DNA of 64,000 bases from Agromyces marinus. GTDB lineage: Bacteria > Actinomycetota > Actinomycetes > Actinomycetales > Microbacteriaceae. Location of the stretch: the NCBI RefSeq assembly GCF_021442325.1, contig NZ_CP087879.1, positions 1,426,001 to 1,490,000 of the forward strand, read 5' to 3'. The translations under genes were made by a program, and so were the position numbers. The notes under the pieces are model-generated. The model was not told where the DNA came from, did not search any database, and saw only the letters and a list, made by a program, of their open reading frames with translations. Of this stretch, positions 13,140 through 24,636 are shown piece by piece. Each line of letters starts with the position of its first letter. The stretch's first letter is position 1.

Positions 13140-14371
13140 TGGCGGGGCCCCTGCCCATCGCGGATCCGGCGCCGGCCGACGGACTCCTTCCGGCGAGTGC
13201 GACGGCGGATGCCGCGTCCCGCGCGTTCGGCGTGTACGTGCATGTTCCGTTCTGCCGGGTGCGGTGCGGGTACTGCGACTTCAACACCTACACGGCCGGG
13301 GAGCTCCGCGGTCTCTCGCAGGCGGCGTATGCCGACCAGGCGATCGCCGAGGTCGCGTTCGCGCACGGCGTGCTCGCCGCGTCGGGCGTGCCCGACCGTG
13401 CGGCGGGGACCGTGTTCTTCGGCGGCGGCACGCCGACGCTGCTGCCCGCGACCGACCTGGTGCGCATGCTCGGGGCGATCACCGACGCGTTCGGGCTCGC
13501 GCCCGGTGCCGAGGTCACGACGGAGGCGAACCCCGACTCGGTGGACGCCGATGACCTCCGCCGGCTCGCGGACGGGGGCTTCACGCGCGTGTCGTTCGGC
13601 ATGCAGTCGGCCGTTCCGCACGTGCTCGCGACGCTCGACCGGACCCATGATCCGGCCCGCATCCCGCTCGTCGTCCGGTGGGCTCGCGAGGCGGGTCTCG
13701 ACGTGAGCCTCGACCTCATCTACGGCACTCCCGGCGAGCGCCTGGCCGACTGGCGCACGAGCGTCGAGGCGGCGCTCGAGGAGGCTCCCGATCACGTGAG
13801 CGCGTACGCGCTCATCGTCGAGGACGGGACGAAGCTGGCCCGGCAGATCAGGCGCGGCGAGGTCGCCGCGGTCGATGACGACCTCGCAGCGGACATGTAC
13901 GAGCTCGCGGACGACCTGCTCGCTCGGGCCGGCTACGAGTGGTACGAGGTGTCGAACTGGGCGAGGGACCCCGCGCACCGGTCGCGGCACAACCTCGGGT
14001 ACTGGCGCGGGGACGACTGGTGGGGCGTCGGGCCGGGGGCGCACAGCCATGTCGGCGGCGTGCGGTGGTGGAACGCGAAGCACCCGGCGGCCTACGCGGA
14101 GCGACTGGTCGCGGGCGTCTCGCCCGCGGTCGGCCGCGAGCGCCTCGATCACGCGACGCGCGAGACCGAGCGGGTGCTCCTCTCGGCCCGGATCCGCGAG
14201 GGCATCGAGGTGTCGAGCCTGCACGCCGCCGGGAGGCACGCGGTCGCCGGGCTCATGGCCGACGGACTGGTGGATGCGCGAACCGCCCTCGCCGGGCGGC
14301 TGACGCTCACCCGCCGCGGGCGGTTGCTGGCCGACGCCGTCGTGCGACGCCTGCTCGAGGGCGCCTCCTAG
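13139..14371 (+). CDS. hemW: HemW-type radical SAM protein
   Basis: 410 residues. The radical SAM cluster motif is [13 protein letters not shown] (CxxxCxxC) near residue 40, preceded by YVHVPFC. Further family landmarks are [36 protein letters not shown] and the C-terminal [20 protein letters not shown], which is typical of HemW and its relatives. HemW proteins are heme chaperones and were long misnamed oxygen-independent coproporphyrinogen oxidases; the CxxxCxxC without the extra cysteine of HemN supports HemW. ATG overlaps the upstream stop as TGATG. The gene ends in a tail-to-tail overlap of four bases with the DUF4870 gene on the other strand. Confidence 0.92.
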   Translation: MAGPLPIADPAPADGLLPASATADAASRAFGVYVHVPFCRVRCGYCDFNTYTAGELRGLSQAAYADQAIAEVAFAHGVLAASGVPDRAAGTVFFGGGTPTLLPATDLVRMLGAITDAFGLAPGAEVTTEANPDSVDADDLRRLADGGFTRVSFGMQSAVPHVLATLDRTHDPARIPLVVRWAREAGLDVSLDLIYGTPGERLADWRTSVEAALEEAPDHVSAYALIVEDGTKLARQIRRGEVAAVDDDLAADMYELADDLLARAGYEWYEVSNWARDPAHRSRHNLGYWRGDDWWGVGPGAHSHVGGVRWWNAKHPAAYAERLVAGVSPAVGRERLDHATRETERVLLSARIREGIEVSSLHAAGRHAVAGLMADGLVDARTALAGRLTLTRRGRLLADAVVRRLLEGAS

Positions 14372-14811
14372 CTCACGAACTTGATCGCGACCGGGTACAC
14401 GTAGTACTCGCCGTTGTTGGCCTTGATCGCGGCGATGATGCCGAACACGATCGCGCAGACCCAGGCGGCGATCAGCAGGAAGATGCCGATGATCACGAAC
14501 GTCAGGATCGAGCCGACGACGTAGGCGATCAGCAGCGTGATCTGGAAGTTCAGTGCGGTCGCGGTGTGCTCCCGGATGAACGGCCCCTTGTCCTTCAGGA
14601 TCAGGTACCCGATCAGCGCGGGGAGGAACCCGAAGAGGATCCCGCCGATGTGGATGAGCGTGGCCCACAGCTTCTCGTCGGCCGGGCTGAGCGGCTGGCT
14701 CTGCTGGTAGGAGCCGCCGCCGGGCGGCGGAGGCGTCGGGCCGCCGGGCGGCGGGGGAGGCGGTCCGCCTGCGGGCGGCGTGGGCGGTGTGGGAGGCGGT
14801 GCGTCGGACAT
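14368..14811 (-). CDS. DUF4870 small membrane protein, copy 1
   Basis: 147 residues. The first 45 are a Pro/Gly-rich cytoplasmic tail (repeated PPPPPGG blocks), then four hydrophobic segments follow: LWATLIHIGGILFGFLPALIGYLIL, a loop with KDKGPFIREHTATALNFQI, and two further membrane helices. The HTATALNFQI motif marks DUF4870/Tic20-like proteins of unknown function. ATG 14811 is chosen because AGAGGAG lies just upstream; the longer frame to 14862 has no such site. A paralogue lies 106 bases upstream on the same strand. Convergent overlap with hemW. Confidence 0.88.
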   Translation of the reverse strand: MSDAPPPTPPTPPAGGPPPPPPGGPTPPPPGGGSYQQSQPLSPADEKLWATLIHIGGILFGFLPALIGYLILKDKGPFIREHTATALNFQITLLIAYVVGSILTFVIIGIFLLIAAWVCAIVFGIIAAIKANNGEYYVYPVAIKFVS

Positions 14812-14916
14812 GCTGTGCTCCTCTGATCGGCGCCGTGCAGGGACGCTCTCATGCTGGCACACGACGACGCGCCGGTCGAGGACGACTCGACCGGCGCGTC
14901 GGCAGGAGACGGAGCG

Positions 14917-15333
14917 CTACTTGATGAGGCGGATGGCGAAGGGGTAGCGGTAGTGGTTGCCGTCCTTGGCCTGCATGAAGCCGAGCACCGAGAACACGAT
15001 GACCGCGACCCAGAGCGCGAGCGGCAGGATCCAGCCGATGAAGCCCCAGATGCCGAACGTGACGGCCGTGAGGATCGCGTTGACGATGAAGATCGCGACG
15101 TAGGCGAACACGGCGGTGATCTGGAAGTTCAGCGCCTCCTTCGCCTCGGTGTTCGTGAAGGCGCCGCGGTCCTTGAACACGAGCCAGATGATCAGCGACG
15201 GCAGGAAGCCGAGGATGCCGCCGAGGTGGGCGAACGACGCCCACTGGACATCCTGTTCGTGGGGCAGGGGTGCGGCGGGGCCGGGCGCGCCCTGGGAGCC
15301 TGGGTCCTGCGGAGGAAGGTTCGAGTCGGTCAC
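14917..15333 (-). CDS. DUF4870 small membrane protein, copy 2
   Basis: 138 residues if started at GTG 15333, which has GAAAGG six bases upstream; an ATG at 15351 would add six residues but has no ribosome-binding site. Same design as its neighbour: a short Pro-rich tail, WASFAHLGGILGFLPSLIIWLVF, KDRGAFTNTEAKEALNFQI, then two more membrane helices and a C-terminal YRYPFAIRLIK, which parallels [11 protein letters not shown] of copy 1. The two genes look like a tandem duplication followed by divergence. Function unknown. Divergent from hrcA. Confidence 0.86.
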   Translation of the reverse strand: MTDSNLPPQDPGSQGAPGPAAPLPHEQDVQWASFAHLGGILGFLPSLIIWLVFKDRGAFTNTEAKEALNFQITAVFAYVAIFIVNAILTAVTFGIWGFIGWILPLALWVAVIVFSVLGFMQAKDGNHYRYPFAIRLIK

Positions 15334-15459
15334 GACGGGCCTTTCGGTCATGGGATCGGGGATTCTGCGGGCGGCCGGGGGCGACCCTCCCGCGGGACGA
15401 AGCACACGCTATCGGCGCGGCGGGTCCGGCGGCAACGGGGCAGGCACCGGATGTCGAGA

Positions 15460-15491
15460 TATGATTAGCAGTCACGTGGGCGGAGTGCCAG
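15460..15491 (+). promoter_or_regulatory. hrcA promoter with CIRCE operator
   Basis: TATGAT at 15460-15465 is a good -10 box. Sharing its last T, a CIRCE inverted repeat runs from 15465 to 15491: TTAGCAGTC, nine bases, GAGTGCCAG. The consensus is TTAGCACTC-N9-GAGTGCTAA, so 15 of 18 arm bases match. It covers the transcription start region, where bound HrcA would block RNA polymerase: an autoregulated heat-shock operon. Confidence 0.85.
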
Positions 15492-15529
15492 CCACGAGCC
15501 ATCCGGATCGGTCGAGGGAAGCGAGGGAC

Positions 15530-16549
15530 ATGGTCTCCGAACGCAGCCTCGAAGTGCTCCGGGCGATCGTGCAGGACTACGTCGCGTCGCGCGAGCCGGT
15601 CGGCTCGAAATCGATCGTCGAGCGGCACCACTTCGGGGTGTCCGCCGCGACCATCCGCAACGACATGGCCCTCCTCGAAGAGGAGGAGCTCATCGCCGCG
15701 CCGCACACCTCCTCGGGCCGGATCCCGACCGACAAGGGCTACCGCGTGTTCGTCGACCGGTTGGCCGACGTCCGCCCGCTGACGCCGGCGCAGCGCCACG
15801 CGATCGAGACCTTCCTCGGCGAGTCCCACGACCTCGACGAGCTGCTCGGGCGCACCGTGCGGCTGGTGTCGCAGCTGACTCGGCAGCTCGCGGTCGTGCA
15901 GTACCCGAGCTTCGCGCGCGCGCGTGTGCGCCACGTCGAACTCGTCTCGCTCGCGCCCACGCGGGTGCTGTGCATCCTCATCTCGGACAGCGGGCAGGTC
16001 GAGCAGCGCCTCGCCGAACTCGACCAGGAGGTCGACGAGGGCACGCTCGCGCGCCTGCGCGATCGGCTCAACGAGATCTCGGCGGGCCTGACGATGGCGG
16101 ATGCCGCGACCGCGCTGTCCGCAGAGACCGACCACGCCGACCGGGCCCACGCCGAGGTCCTGCGCACGCTCGCCGCGACGCTCGCCGACCAGGCCATGGT
16201 GACGCGGGCCGACCGCCTCGTCGTCGCGGGAGCCGCGAACCTGGTGCGCACCGAGCAGGACTTCGCCGGCAGCATCCTCGGCGTCATGGAGGCGATCGAG
16301 GAGCAGGTCGTCATCCTCCGGCTGTTCGGCGAGATGGCCGCCGACGAGGGGCTCGCGGTGCGCATCGGCCGCGAGAACGCCGCCTACGGGCTCGGCGAGA
16401 CCTCGGTCGTCTCGAGCACCTTCGCCGTCCCCGGTCGCGACATGTCGCGGCTCGGCGTCGTCGGCCCCACCCGCATGGACTACTCCCAGAGCATGGCGGC
16501 CGTCCGCGCCGTCGCCCGATACCTCTCCCGCACACTCGGCGAGAACTGA
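15530..16549 (+). CDS. hrcA: heat-inducible transcription repressor HrcA
   Basis: 339 residues. The N-terminal winged helix ([24 protein letters not shown], then [20 protein letters not shown] and [14 protein letters not shown]) is the DNA-binding part that recognises CIRCE. The GAF-like centre and C-terminus ([50 protein letters not shown]) match the family throughout. ATG 15530 with GAGGGA just upstream gives the standard N-terminus. Followed by dnaJ with 58 bases between, and preceded by its own CIRCE site, so it should repress itself and dnaJ under non-stress conditions. Confidence 0.96.
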   Translation: MVSERSLEVLRAIVQDYVASREPVGSKSIVERHHFGVSAATIRNDMALLEEEELIAAPHTSSGRIPTDKGYRVFVDRLADVRPLTPAQRHAIETFLGESHDLDELLGRTVRLVSQLTRQLAVVQYPSFARARVRHVELVSLAPTRVLCILISDSGQVEQRLAELDQEVDEGTLARLRDRLNEISAGLTMADAATALSAETDHADRAHAEVLRTLAATLADQAMVTRADRLVVAGAANLVRTEQDFAGSILGVMEAIEEQVVILRLFGEMAADEGLAVRIGRENAAYGLGETSVVSSTFAVPGRDMSRLGVVGPTRMDYSQSMAAVRAVARYLSRTLGEN

Positions 16550-16607
16550 ACCGGAGGGTGCCGCCGTGCGGCATCCGCCCATCGCGATCGAAAGGAATCC
16601 GCCTCAC

Positions 16608-17711
16608 GTGGCCGACCACTACGAGGTCCTCGGCGTCGCCCGCGACGCCGCCCCGGACGAGATCAAGAAGGCCTACCGACGTCTCGCGCGCGAGCTGCAC
16701 CCGGACGTGAACCCGGGCGCCGAGGCGTCCGAGCGATTCAAGGAGGTCACGCACGCGTACGACGTGCTCTCGGACCCGAAGCAGCGGCAGCAGTACGACC
16801 TCGGCGGCCAGGGCGGGTTCGGCGGCGGAGCGGCCGGGTTCGGCGGGTTCGGCGACATCTTCGAGACGTTCTTCGGTGCGGGCCAGGGCAGTCGCGGACC
16901 GAGATCGCGCCGCGAGCGCGGCCAGGACGCGCTGATCCGCCTCGAGGTGGGCCTCGACGAGGTGATCTTCGGCACGCACCGCGACCTCGAGGTCGACACG
17001 GCGGTCGTGTGCGAGACCTGCAACGGATCGTGCTGCCAGCCCGGCACCTCGCCCGTGCGCTGCGACATCTGCGGCGGAAGCGGGCAGATCCAGCGGGCGG
17101 TGCGCTCGCTGCTCGGCAACGTCATGACCTCGAGCCCGTGCGGGTCGTGCCGCGGGTACGGCACGATCATCGCCACGCCGTGCGTGACCTGCCAGGGGCA
17201 GGGTCGCGTCCGCGCGCGTCGCACGGTCCCCGTCGACGTGCCCGCCGGTGTCGACACCGGCGTGCGACTGCAGATGCCCGGCTCCGGCGAGGCGGGCCCC
17301 GCGGGCGGACCGAACGGCGACCTCTACCTCGAGATCAAGGTGAAGACCCACGAGGTGTTCAGTCGGGACGGCGACGACCTGCTCTGCACGCTCGAGGTGC
17401 AGATGACCGATGCCGTGCTCGGAGCGACCGCGAAGGTCGCCGCCCTCGACGGGGACGTCGAGCTCGAGCTGCGCTCCGGAGTGCAGTCGGGCGACGTCCT
17501 CACGGTCAGGGACCGCGGCATCACCCACCTGCGCGGCAACGGCCGCGGCGACCTCAAGGTCGCGGTGCACGTGATCACGCCCACCAAGCTCAGCGGCAAG
17601 GAGCGCGAGCTCGTCGAGCAGCTCGCGGCCCTGCGCAAGCCCAAGTCGCCCGAGCTCGGGCACTTCCAGCAGGGGCTGTTCGCGCGCCTGCGCGACCGGT
17701 TCCTCGGCTGA
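16608..17711 (+). CDS. dnaJ: chaperone DnaJ (DnaJ2-type)
   Basis: 367 residues, a DnaK co-chaperone. The J domain (1-65) carries HPD in RELHPDVNP, a Gly/Phe-rich linker follows, then four zinc-binding repeats [32 protein letters not shown] (about 140-205) and the two C-terminal substrate domains. The first repeat ends in Cys-Cys rather than Gly, a variant form. GTG 16608 begins [10 protein letters not shown], the usual J-domain start; the longer frame to 16566 adds an unrelated leader. Its place behind hrcA, rather than in a dnaK-grpE operon, is typical for the second actinobacterial DnaJ. rsmE follows after 13 bases. Confidence 0.95.
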   Translation: MADHYEVLGVARDAAPDEIKKAYRRLARELHPDVNPGAEASERFKEVTHAYDVLSDPKQRQQYDLGGQGGFGGGAAGFGGFGDIFETFFGAGQGSRGPRSRRERGQDALIRLEVGLDEVIFGTHRDLEVDTAVVCETCNGSCCQPGTSPVRCDICGGSGQIQRAVRSLLGNVMTSSPCGSCRGYGTIIATPCVTCQGQGRVRARRTVPVDVPAGVDTGVRLQMPGSGEAGPAGGPNGDLYLEIKVKTHEVFSRDGDDLLCTLEVQMTDAVLGATAKVAALDGDVELELRSGVQSGDVLTVRDRGITHLRGNGRGDLKVAVHVITPTKLSGKERELVEQLAALRKPKSPELGHFQQGLFARLRDRFLG

Positions 17712-17724
17712 CCGGGTCGGATCG

Positions 17725-18459
17725 ATGAGCCACCGCTACCTCGACGAGTCCCTGGACCTCGCCACGGCGACGCCGGGCGATTCGGTCGAACTCGGCGGTG
17801 ACGAGGCCCGGCACGCCGTCACGGTGTCGCGGCTGCGCGTCGGCGAGCAGGTCTCGATCGGCGACGGCCGCGGTCGCGTCGTGCACGGGCCGGTCACCGT
17901 CGCCGAGCCGCGACGGCTCCGGATCGAGGTCGAGGCCGTAGACGACGAACCCGAGGCGTCGCCGCGTCTCACGCTCGTGCAGGCGCTCGCGAAGGGCGAC
18001 CGCGACGAGCTCGCGGTGCAGGCCGCGACCGAGCTCGGCGTCGACCGCATCGTGCCGTGGTCGGCGAGCCGGTCGGTGTCGCGGTGGGAGGGCGCGAAGG
18101 CAGCGAAGGGTCGCGCGCGGTGGGCGAGCATCGTGCGCGAGGCCGTCAAGCAGTCCCTGCGCGCCCGTCTGCCCGTCGTCGAGGACGTCGCGACGACCCG
18201 TGGCCTTCCGGGCGTGCTCGCGGGCGAGCGGATGCTGCTGCTCGTGCCGGGCGCCCGGACCCGGCTCGCCGACATCCGTCCCGACGGTCGCGACCTCGCG
18301 CTCGTCGTCGGCCCAGAGGGCGGCATCGACCCGGCCGAGATCGAGCGGTTGGTCGAGGCGGGCGCCGAGGCGGTCCGGCTCGGCGAGCCCGTCCTCCGCA
18401 CCTCCACGGCGGGCCCAGCGGCGATCGCCGTGCTCTCGGTGGCGCTCGGGCGGTGGTGA
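17725..18459 (+). CDS. rsmE: 16S rRNA (uracil-1498-N3)-methyltransferase
   Basis: 244 residues. SAM-dependent SPOUT methyltransferase that methylates U1498 of 16S rRNA in the assembled 30S subunit. An N-terminal PUA-like domain (GDEARHAVTVSRLRVGEQVSIGDG) is followed by the knotted catalytic domain with LVQALAKGDR, LGVDRIVPW, VVGPEGGI near residue 194 and LGEPVLRTSTAGPAAI near the end, all diagnostic. The usual order dnaJ-rsmE-HIT-phoH-ybeY is preserved here. ATG 17725 lies 13 bases after the dnaJ stop. Confidence 0.95.
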   Translation: MSHRYLDESLDLATATPGDSVELGGDEARHAVTVSRLRVGEQVSIGDGRGRVVHGPVTVAEPRRLRIEVEAVDDEPEASPRLTLVQALAKGDRDELAVQAATELGVDRIVPWSASRSVSRWEGAKAAKGRARWASIVREAVKQSLRARLPVVEDVATTRGLPGVLAGERMLLLVPGARTRLADIRPDGRDLALVVGPEGGIDPAEIERLVEAGAEAVRLGEPVLRTSTAGPAAIAVLSVALGRW

Positions 18460-18471
18460 GGCATCCGTCGC

Positions 18472-18477
18472 TACGAT
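18472..18477 (+). promoter_or_regulatory. -10 box of a probable leaderless HIT-gene transcript
   Basis: TACGAT ends six bases before the ATG at 18484 and there is no Shine-Dalgarno sequence, so the HIT-phoH-ybeY-corC-era block may have an internal leaderless promoter in addition to read-through from hrcA. Confidence 0.45.
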
Positions 18478-18483
18478 GGTGGG

Positions 18484-18840
18484 ATGAGCGGAACGGCTGA
18501 GCCCACGGTCTTCGAGCGCATCGCGGCCGGCGAGATCCCGGCGAAGATGGTCGCCGAGACCGAACGCGTCATCGCGTTCCACGACATCGCACCGCAGGCG
18601 CCCGTGCACGTGGTCGTCACGCCCCGCATCGGCCGGCACCGCGACGTCGTCGAACTCGCGGCCGACGACCCCGAACTGCTCGCCGAGCTCGTCTCGGTGG
18701 CCAAGGGCATCGCCGACGACCTCGCAGACGGGCAGTTCCGGCTGATCTTCAACACCGGCCCCGCCGCAGGCCAGACCGTGTTCCACGTGCACGCCCACGT
18801 CCTCGGGGGCGGCCTGAAGGAGGGATCGCTTGGCGGCTGA
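18484..18840 (+). CDS. HIT-family nucleotide hydrolase
   Basis: 118 residues, a full-length single HIT domain. The signature HVHAHVLGG (His-x-His-x-His) at about 99-107 contains the catalytic His triad, and IPAKMVAETERVIAFHDIAPQAPVHVVVTPR is the family N-terminal sheet. HIT proteins hydrolyse nucleoside phosphoramidates such as AMP-NH2 or dinucleotides. The 3' end overlaps the TTG start of phoH by 11 bases, so its GAAGGAGG near the stop also acts as the phoH ribosome-binding site. Confidence 0.92.
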   Translation: MSGTAEPTVFERIAAGEIPAKMVAETERVIAFHDIAPQAPVHVVVTPRIGRHRDVVELAADDPELLAELVSVAKGIADDLADGQFRLIFNTGPAAGQTVFHVHAHVLGGGLKEGSLGG

Positions 18841-19951
18841 CGAGGCTGAGGCGACCGCGCCCACCGGAGCCGACGCGCGGGGCGAAGAGGATCGCCTCCG
18901 GATCGACGGAATCGCGATGGTGCGCCTCCTCGGGCCGCAGGACCGACTGCTCACGACCATCGAGCGCGAGTTCCCCGGCGTCGACGTGCACGTGCGCGGC
19001 AACGAGATCGCGATCCGCGGCGACGCCGACGAGCGGGGTCGGGTGCGCCGGCTCATCGAGGAACTGCTCGAACTCGTCCGCAGCGGCGGCGAACCCACCC
19101 CGATCGAAGTGAGGAGCTCGGCCCGAATGCTCGAAGCAGACCCGAACGCCAAGCCGTCCGAGCAGCTCGGACAGGTCATCATCTCCAGTCGCGGCCGGTC
19201 CATCCGGCCGAAGACCGAGGGCCAGCGCGCCTACGTCGACGCGATCGACCTGAACACCGTGGTGTTCGGCATCGGCCCGGCCGGAACCGGCAAGACGTAC
19301 CTGGCGATGGCGAAGGCCGTGCAGGCGCTCCAGCGCAAGGAGGTCAGCCGGATCATCCTGACGCGTCCCGCGGTCGAGGCGGGAGAGCGGCTGGGCTTCC
19401 TGCCGGGCACGCTCACCGACAAGATCGACCCGTACCTGCGCCCGCTCTACGACGCGCTCAACGAGATGATGGATCCCGAACTCGTGCCCAAGCTGCTCGC
19501 GTCGGGCACCGTCGAGGTCGCGCCGCTCGCGTACATGCGGGGCCGGACGCTGAACGACTCGTTCGTCATCCTCGACGAGGCGCAGAACACGACGCCCGAG
19601 CAGATGAAGATGTTCCTGACCAGGCTCGGGTTCGGATCGCGCATGGTCGTCACGGGGGACATCACCCAGGTCGACCTGCCGGGCGGGTCGAGCGGGCTGC
19701 GCCTGGTGACGCGGATCCTCGACGGGATCGACGACATCCACTTCGCCCGGCTCACGAGCGACGACGTCGTCCGGCACACGCTCGTCGCCCGCATCGTCGA
19801 CGCCTACACCGAGCACGACCAGCGGTCGCAGGCGCAGCGCTACGAGCGCGAGCAGGCGCGCGAGTTCGCCAACCGCGCCGAGCGCCGCGGGGCCGAGCGC
19901 CGCGGCGCCCCCGCCCCCCGCGACCACCTGCCCAGGAAGAGGATGCCGTGA
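18830..19951 (+). CDS. phoH: PhoH-family ATPase
   Basis: 373 residues. The ATPase core shows Walker [17 protein letters not shown] near 149 and Walker [17 protein letters not shown] near 243, followed by [14 protein letters not shown]; the N-terminal third holds a KH-like segment ([14 protein letters not shown]). PhoH-like proteins are RNA-linked ATPases or helicases that co-occur with YbeY. TTG 18830 is chosen because AAGGAGG lies six bases upstream and no later start keeps the N-terminal domain. Ends with a four-base overlap into ybeY. The C-terminus is an Arg/Glu-rich tail. Confidence 0.93.
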   Translation: MAADEAEATAPTGADARGEEDRLRIDGIAMVRLLGPQDRLLTTIEREFPGVDVHVRGNEIAIRGDADERGRVRRLIEELLELVRSGGEPTPIEVRSSARMLEADPNAKPSEQLGQVIISSRGRSIRPKTEGQRAYVDAIDLNTVVFGIGPAGTGKTYLAMAKAVQALQRKEVSRIILTRPAVEAGERLGFLPGTLTDKIDPYLRPLYDALNEMMDPELVPKLLASGTVEVAPLAYMRGRTLNDSFVILDEAQNTTPEQMKMFLTRLGFGSRMVVTGDITQVDLPGGSSGLRLVTRILDGIDDIHFARLTSDDVVRHTLVARIVDAYTEHDQRSQAQRYEREQAREFANRAERRGAERRGAPAPRDHLPRKRMP

Positions 19952-20409
19952 GCATCGAGATCAACAACGAGTCGGCCGTCGAGGTCGACGAGGCCGCCCT
20001 CCAACGGCTCGCCGTGTACGCCCTCGATGCGATGCACGTGCACCCCGATGCCGAGCTCGCGATCGTGCTGGTCGACGAGGGCGCCATGGAGCAGCTCCAC
20101 GTGCAGTGGATGGACGAGCCCGGACCGACCGACGTGCTGAGCTTCCCGATGGACGAGCTGCGGCCGGGGACCGAGGACGAGCCGGCGCCGGCCGGCCTGC
20201 TCGGCGACGTGGTGCTGTGCCCGCAGGTCGCCGAGTCGCAGGCCGCAGCGGCCGGGCACACCCTGCTCGACGAACTGCTGCTGCTGACCACGCACGGCGT
20301 GCTGCACCTGCTCGGATTCGACCACGCAGAACCTGCGGAGGAGAAGGAGATGTTCGGCATCCAGCGCGACATCCTCGTCGGATTCTCGATGCAGGAGCGG
20401 CGCCGCTGA
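19948..20409 (+). CDS. ybeY: endoribonuclease YbeY
   Basis: 153 residues. Single-strand-specific metalloendoribonuclease needed for 16S rRNA 3' maturation and ribosome quality control. The metal site [11 protein letters not shown] (HxxxHxxxxxH) lies near residues 115-125, preceded by [11 protein letters not shown] and [13 protein letters not shown] 19948 overlaps the phoH stop (GTGA) and is followed after two bases by the corC-like gene, so phoH, ybeY and the transporter-like gene are co-translated. Confidence 0.95.
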   Translation: MSIEINNESAVEVDEAALQRLAVYALDAMHVHPDAELAIVLVDEGAMEQLHVQWMDEPGPTDVLSFPMDELRPGTEDEPAPAGLLGDVVLCPQVAESQAAAAGHTLLDELLLLTTHGVLHLLGFDHAEPAEEKEMFGIQRDILVGFSMQERRR

Positions 20410-20411
20410 CC

Positions 20412-21731
20412 ATGCTTCCCTGGCTCTTCCTGGGGGCGGCCTTCGTCCTCGTCGCGTTCGGCGGACTCATGGCCGCCGTCGATGCCGCCATCGGCGTGAC
20501 CAGCCGTGCCGACCTCGTCGACCTGTCGTTCGGCGCGCGCGCCGCACGATCGCTGCGGGCGATCGCCGAGGATCCGGGCGCGCACGTGAACGCCGTGAAC
20601 TTCATGCGCATCCTCGCCGAGACGACCGCTGCGGTCCTCGTGACGCTCGCGTTCACGTTCATCCTCGACGACGTCTGGCTCGTGCTGCTCGTGTCGGCGC
20701 TCATCATGACCGGCATCTCCTTCGTGCTCGTCGGGGCGAGCCCGCGCAGCGTCGGCCGGACCCACGCGGCCGCGGTGCTGCGATTCGCCGCGCCGATCGT
20801 GCGGTTCGTGCGCGTGCTGCTCGGCCCGCTCGCCGGCGCGCTCGTCTCGCTCGGCAACCGGGTCACGCCGGGCCGCATCCGGTTCGCGGGCGTCTCGAGC
20901 GAAGAGCAGCTGCTCAGCATCGTCGACGAGGCCACCGAGCTCGAGGTGCTCGAGCAGGCCGATCGCGAGCTCATCCACTCGGTGTTCGAGTTCGGCCACA
21001 CGCTGGTGCGCGAGGTCATGGTGCCGCGCACCGACATGGTCACGATCGAGACCGCGGCGCACCTGCCGCAGGCGATGGCCCTGTTCCTGAAGGAGGGTTA
21101 CTCGCGCATCCCGGTCGTCGACCGCGAGGCCGACGACATCGCCGGCATCCTCTACCTGAAGGACCTGGCCCGTCTCGGCTTCGAGCGCCCGCTCGACGCC
21201 GCGACCGTCACCGTCGCCGACCTCGTCAGGCCGGCGACGTTCGTGCCCGAGTCGATGGGCGCGGATGCGCTGCTGCGGCAGATGCAGCTCGAGTCCAACC
21301 ACCTCGCGATGGTCGTCGACGAGTACGGCGGCATCGCGGGGCTCGTCACGCTCGAGGACCTCATCGAGGAGCTCGTGGGCGACATCTCCGACGAGTACGA
21401 CCGCGAGGCCGCGCAGGTGGAGCAGCTCTCCGAGGGCCGGTACCGGGTCAACGCGCGCCTGCCGGTCGACGAGCTCGGCGAACTGTTCGGGCTCGACCTC
21501 GACGACGAGGACGTCGACACCGTCGGCGGGCTGCTCGCGAAGGGCCTCGGCCACCTGCCGGTCACCGGCGACCGGGTGGGCGTGAGCGGGCTGCTGCTCG
21601 AAGCCGAACGGACCGAGGGTCGCCGCAAGCGCATCGCGACCGTCCTGGTCGAGGCCGACCAGGCGCTGATCGACGTGCGGGCCGCGTTCGCGGCCGACAC
21701 GGGCACCACCGATGAGGGGACGCGACCATGA
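20412..21731 (+). CDS. CNNM/CorC-type membrane protein with CBS domains
   Basis: 439 residues. Three or four N-terminal membrane segments (DUF21/CNNM region, about 1-130) are followed by a CBS-domain pair (about 190-320: REVMVPRTDMVTIE, YSRIPVVDRE, MVVDEYGGIAGLVTLEDLIEELVGDI) and the CorC_HlyC domain (LSEGRYRVNARLPVDELGELFGL). The family is linked to magnesium/cobalt export; older annotation as hemolysin is misleading. Sits between ybeY and era, overlapping era by four bases (ATGA), the arrangement usual in actinobacteria. Confidence 0.92.
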   Translation: MLPWLFLGAAFVLVAFGGLMAAVDAAIGVTSRADLVDLSFGARAARSLRAIAEDPGAHVNAVNFMRILAETTAAVLVTLAFTFILDDVWLVLLVSALIMTGISFVLVGASPRSVGRTHAAAVLRFAAPIVRFVRVLLGPLAGALVSLGNRVTPGRIRFAGVSSEEQLLSIVDEATELEVLEQADRELIHSVFEFGHTLVREVMVPRTDMVTIETAAHLPQAMALFLKEGYSRIPVVDREADDIAGILYLKDLARLGFERPLDAATVTVADLVRPATFVPESMGADALLRQMQLESNHLAMVVDEYGGIAGLVTLEDLIEELVGDISDEYDREAAQVEQLSEGRYRVNARLPVDELGELFGLDLDDEDVDTVGGLLAKGLGHLPVTGDRVGVSGLLLEAERTEGRRKRIATVLVEADQALIDVRAAFAADTGTTDEGTRP

Positions 21732-22621
21732 CCGAGTACCGAGCCGGATTCGTCTCCTTCGTCGGGCGCCCGAACGTGGGCAAGTCGACGCTCACGAACG
21801 CGCTCGTCGGCGAGAAGGTCGCGATCACGAGTTCCAAGCCGCAGACGACCCGCCGTGCCATCCGCGGGATCGTGCACCGACCGCACGGCCAGCTCATCGT
21901 CGTGGACACGCCCGGGCTGCACCGGCCGCGGACCCTCCTCGGCGAACGCCTGAACACGCTCGTGCAGACCACCCTGGGCGACGTCGACGTGATCGGCTTC
22001 TGCGTGCCCGCGAACGAGGCGATCGGCCCCGGCGACCGCTTCATCAACGACCAGCTCGACCAGTACCCGCGGGCCCGCAAGGTCGCGATCGTGACGAAGA
22101 CGGATGCCACGGGCAAGGCGCGCGTCGCCGAGCAGCTGCTCGCGGTGTCGAAGCTGCGCGAATGGGACTCCGTCATCCCGGTCTCGGCGCCGCGGGGCGA
22201 GCAGCTCGACGTGCTGGTCGACGAACTGCTCGCGCTCATGCCCGCCTCGGAGCAGCCGCTGTACCCGGCCGAGGCGACGACCGACGAGGACCTCGAGGAA
22301 CGCATCGCCGAACTCGTTCGCGAGGCCGCGCTCGAGGGCGTCTCCGACGAGCTGCCGCACTCGATCGCGGTCACGGTCGACGACATGATCGAACGCGAAG
22401 ACAAGGACCTCCTCGAGGTGTACGCCAACGTGTACGTCGAGCGCGACAGCCAGAAGGGCATCATCATCGGCAAGGGCGGGGCCAGGCTCAAGCAGGTCGG
22501 CGCCGACGCGCGCGCGCAGATCGAGGCGCTGCTCGGCCGGAGGATCCACCTGGCCCTGCACGTGAAGGTCGCCAAGGACTGGCAGCGCGACCCGAAGCAG
22601 CTCGGCCGCCTGGGGTTCTGA
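21728..22621 (+). CDS. era: GTPase Era
   Basis: 297 residues. Essential GTPase that binds the 3' end of 16S rRNA and helps 30S assembly. G1 is GRPNVGKST (about 13-21), followed by SSKPQTTRRAIRGI, G3 DTPGLH (about 60) and G4 in TKTD (about 123). The C-terminal KH domain shows RDSQKGIIIGKGGARLKQVG near 240-260 and ends in VAKDWQRDPKQLGRLGF, the normal Era terminus. Last gene of the hrcA-era block; leuA's leader follows after 80 bases. Confidence 0.97.
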   Translation: MTEYRAGFVSFVGRPNVGKSTLTNALVGEKVAITSSKPQTTRRAIRGIVHRPHGQLIVVDTPGLHRPRTLLGERLNTLVQTTLGDVDVIGFCVPANEAIGPGDRFINDQLDQYPRARKVAIVTKTDATGKARVAEQLLAVSKLREWDSVIPVSAPRGEQLDVLVDELLALMPASEQPLYPAEATTDEDLEERIAELVREAALEGVSDELPHSIAVTVDDMIEREDKDLLEVYANVYVERDSQKGIIIGKGGARLKQVGADARAQIEALLGRRIHLALHVKVAKDWQRDPKQLGRLGF

Positions 22622-22664
22622 GCCCGGGCGGCGTCGGGGCAGCCGCACGCGGCATCCGTCACGA

Positions 22665-22695
22665 TTGCCCCCAGCCTCGGCGACGGTGTTAGCCT
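22665..22695 (+). promoter_or_regulatory. promoter of the leuA leader transcript
   Basis: TTGCCC (22665-22670) and TAGCCT (22690-22695) are separated by 19 bases. The -10 box ends six bases before the leader-ORF GTG at 22702, so the leader peptide is probably read from a leaderless mRNA. Confidence 0.5.
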
Positions 22696-22701
22696 TGTCG
22701 C

Positions 22702-24590
<1,889 letters not shown>

Positions 24591-24636
24591 CCGTCCGGGC
24601 GAGCACCGGTCGCGGGTCGTCGCGGCCGGTGCCCCT

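Noticed and set aside
13139-14371. Oxygen-independent coproporphyrinogen III oxidase (HemN)
   Set aside because: CxxxCxxC without the further conserved Cys of HemN and the GVGPGAHS region fit HemW.
20412-21731. Hemolysin
   Set aside because: The CBS/CorC_HlyC architecture is shared with magnesium/cobalt transport proteins; nothing points to a toxin.
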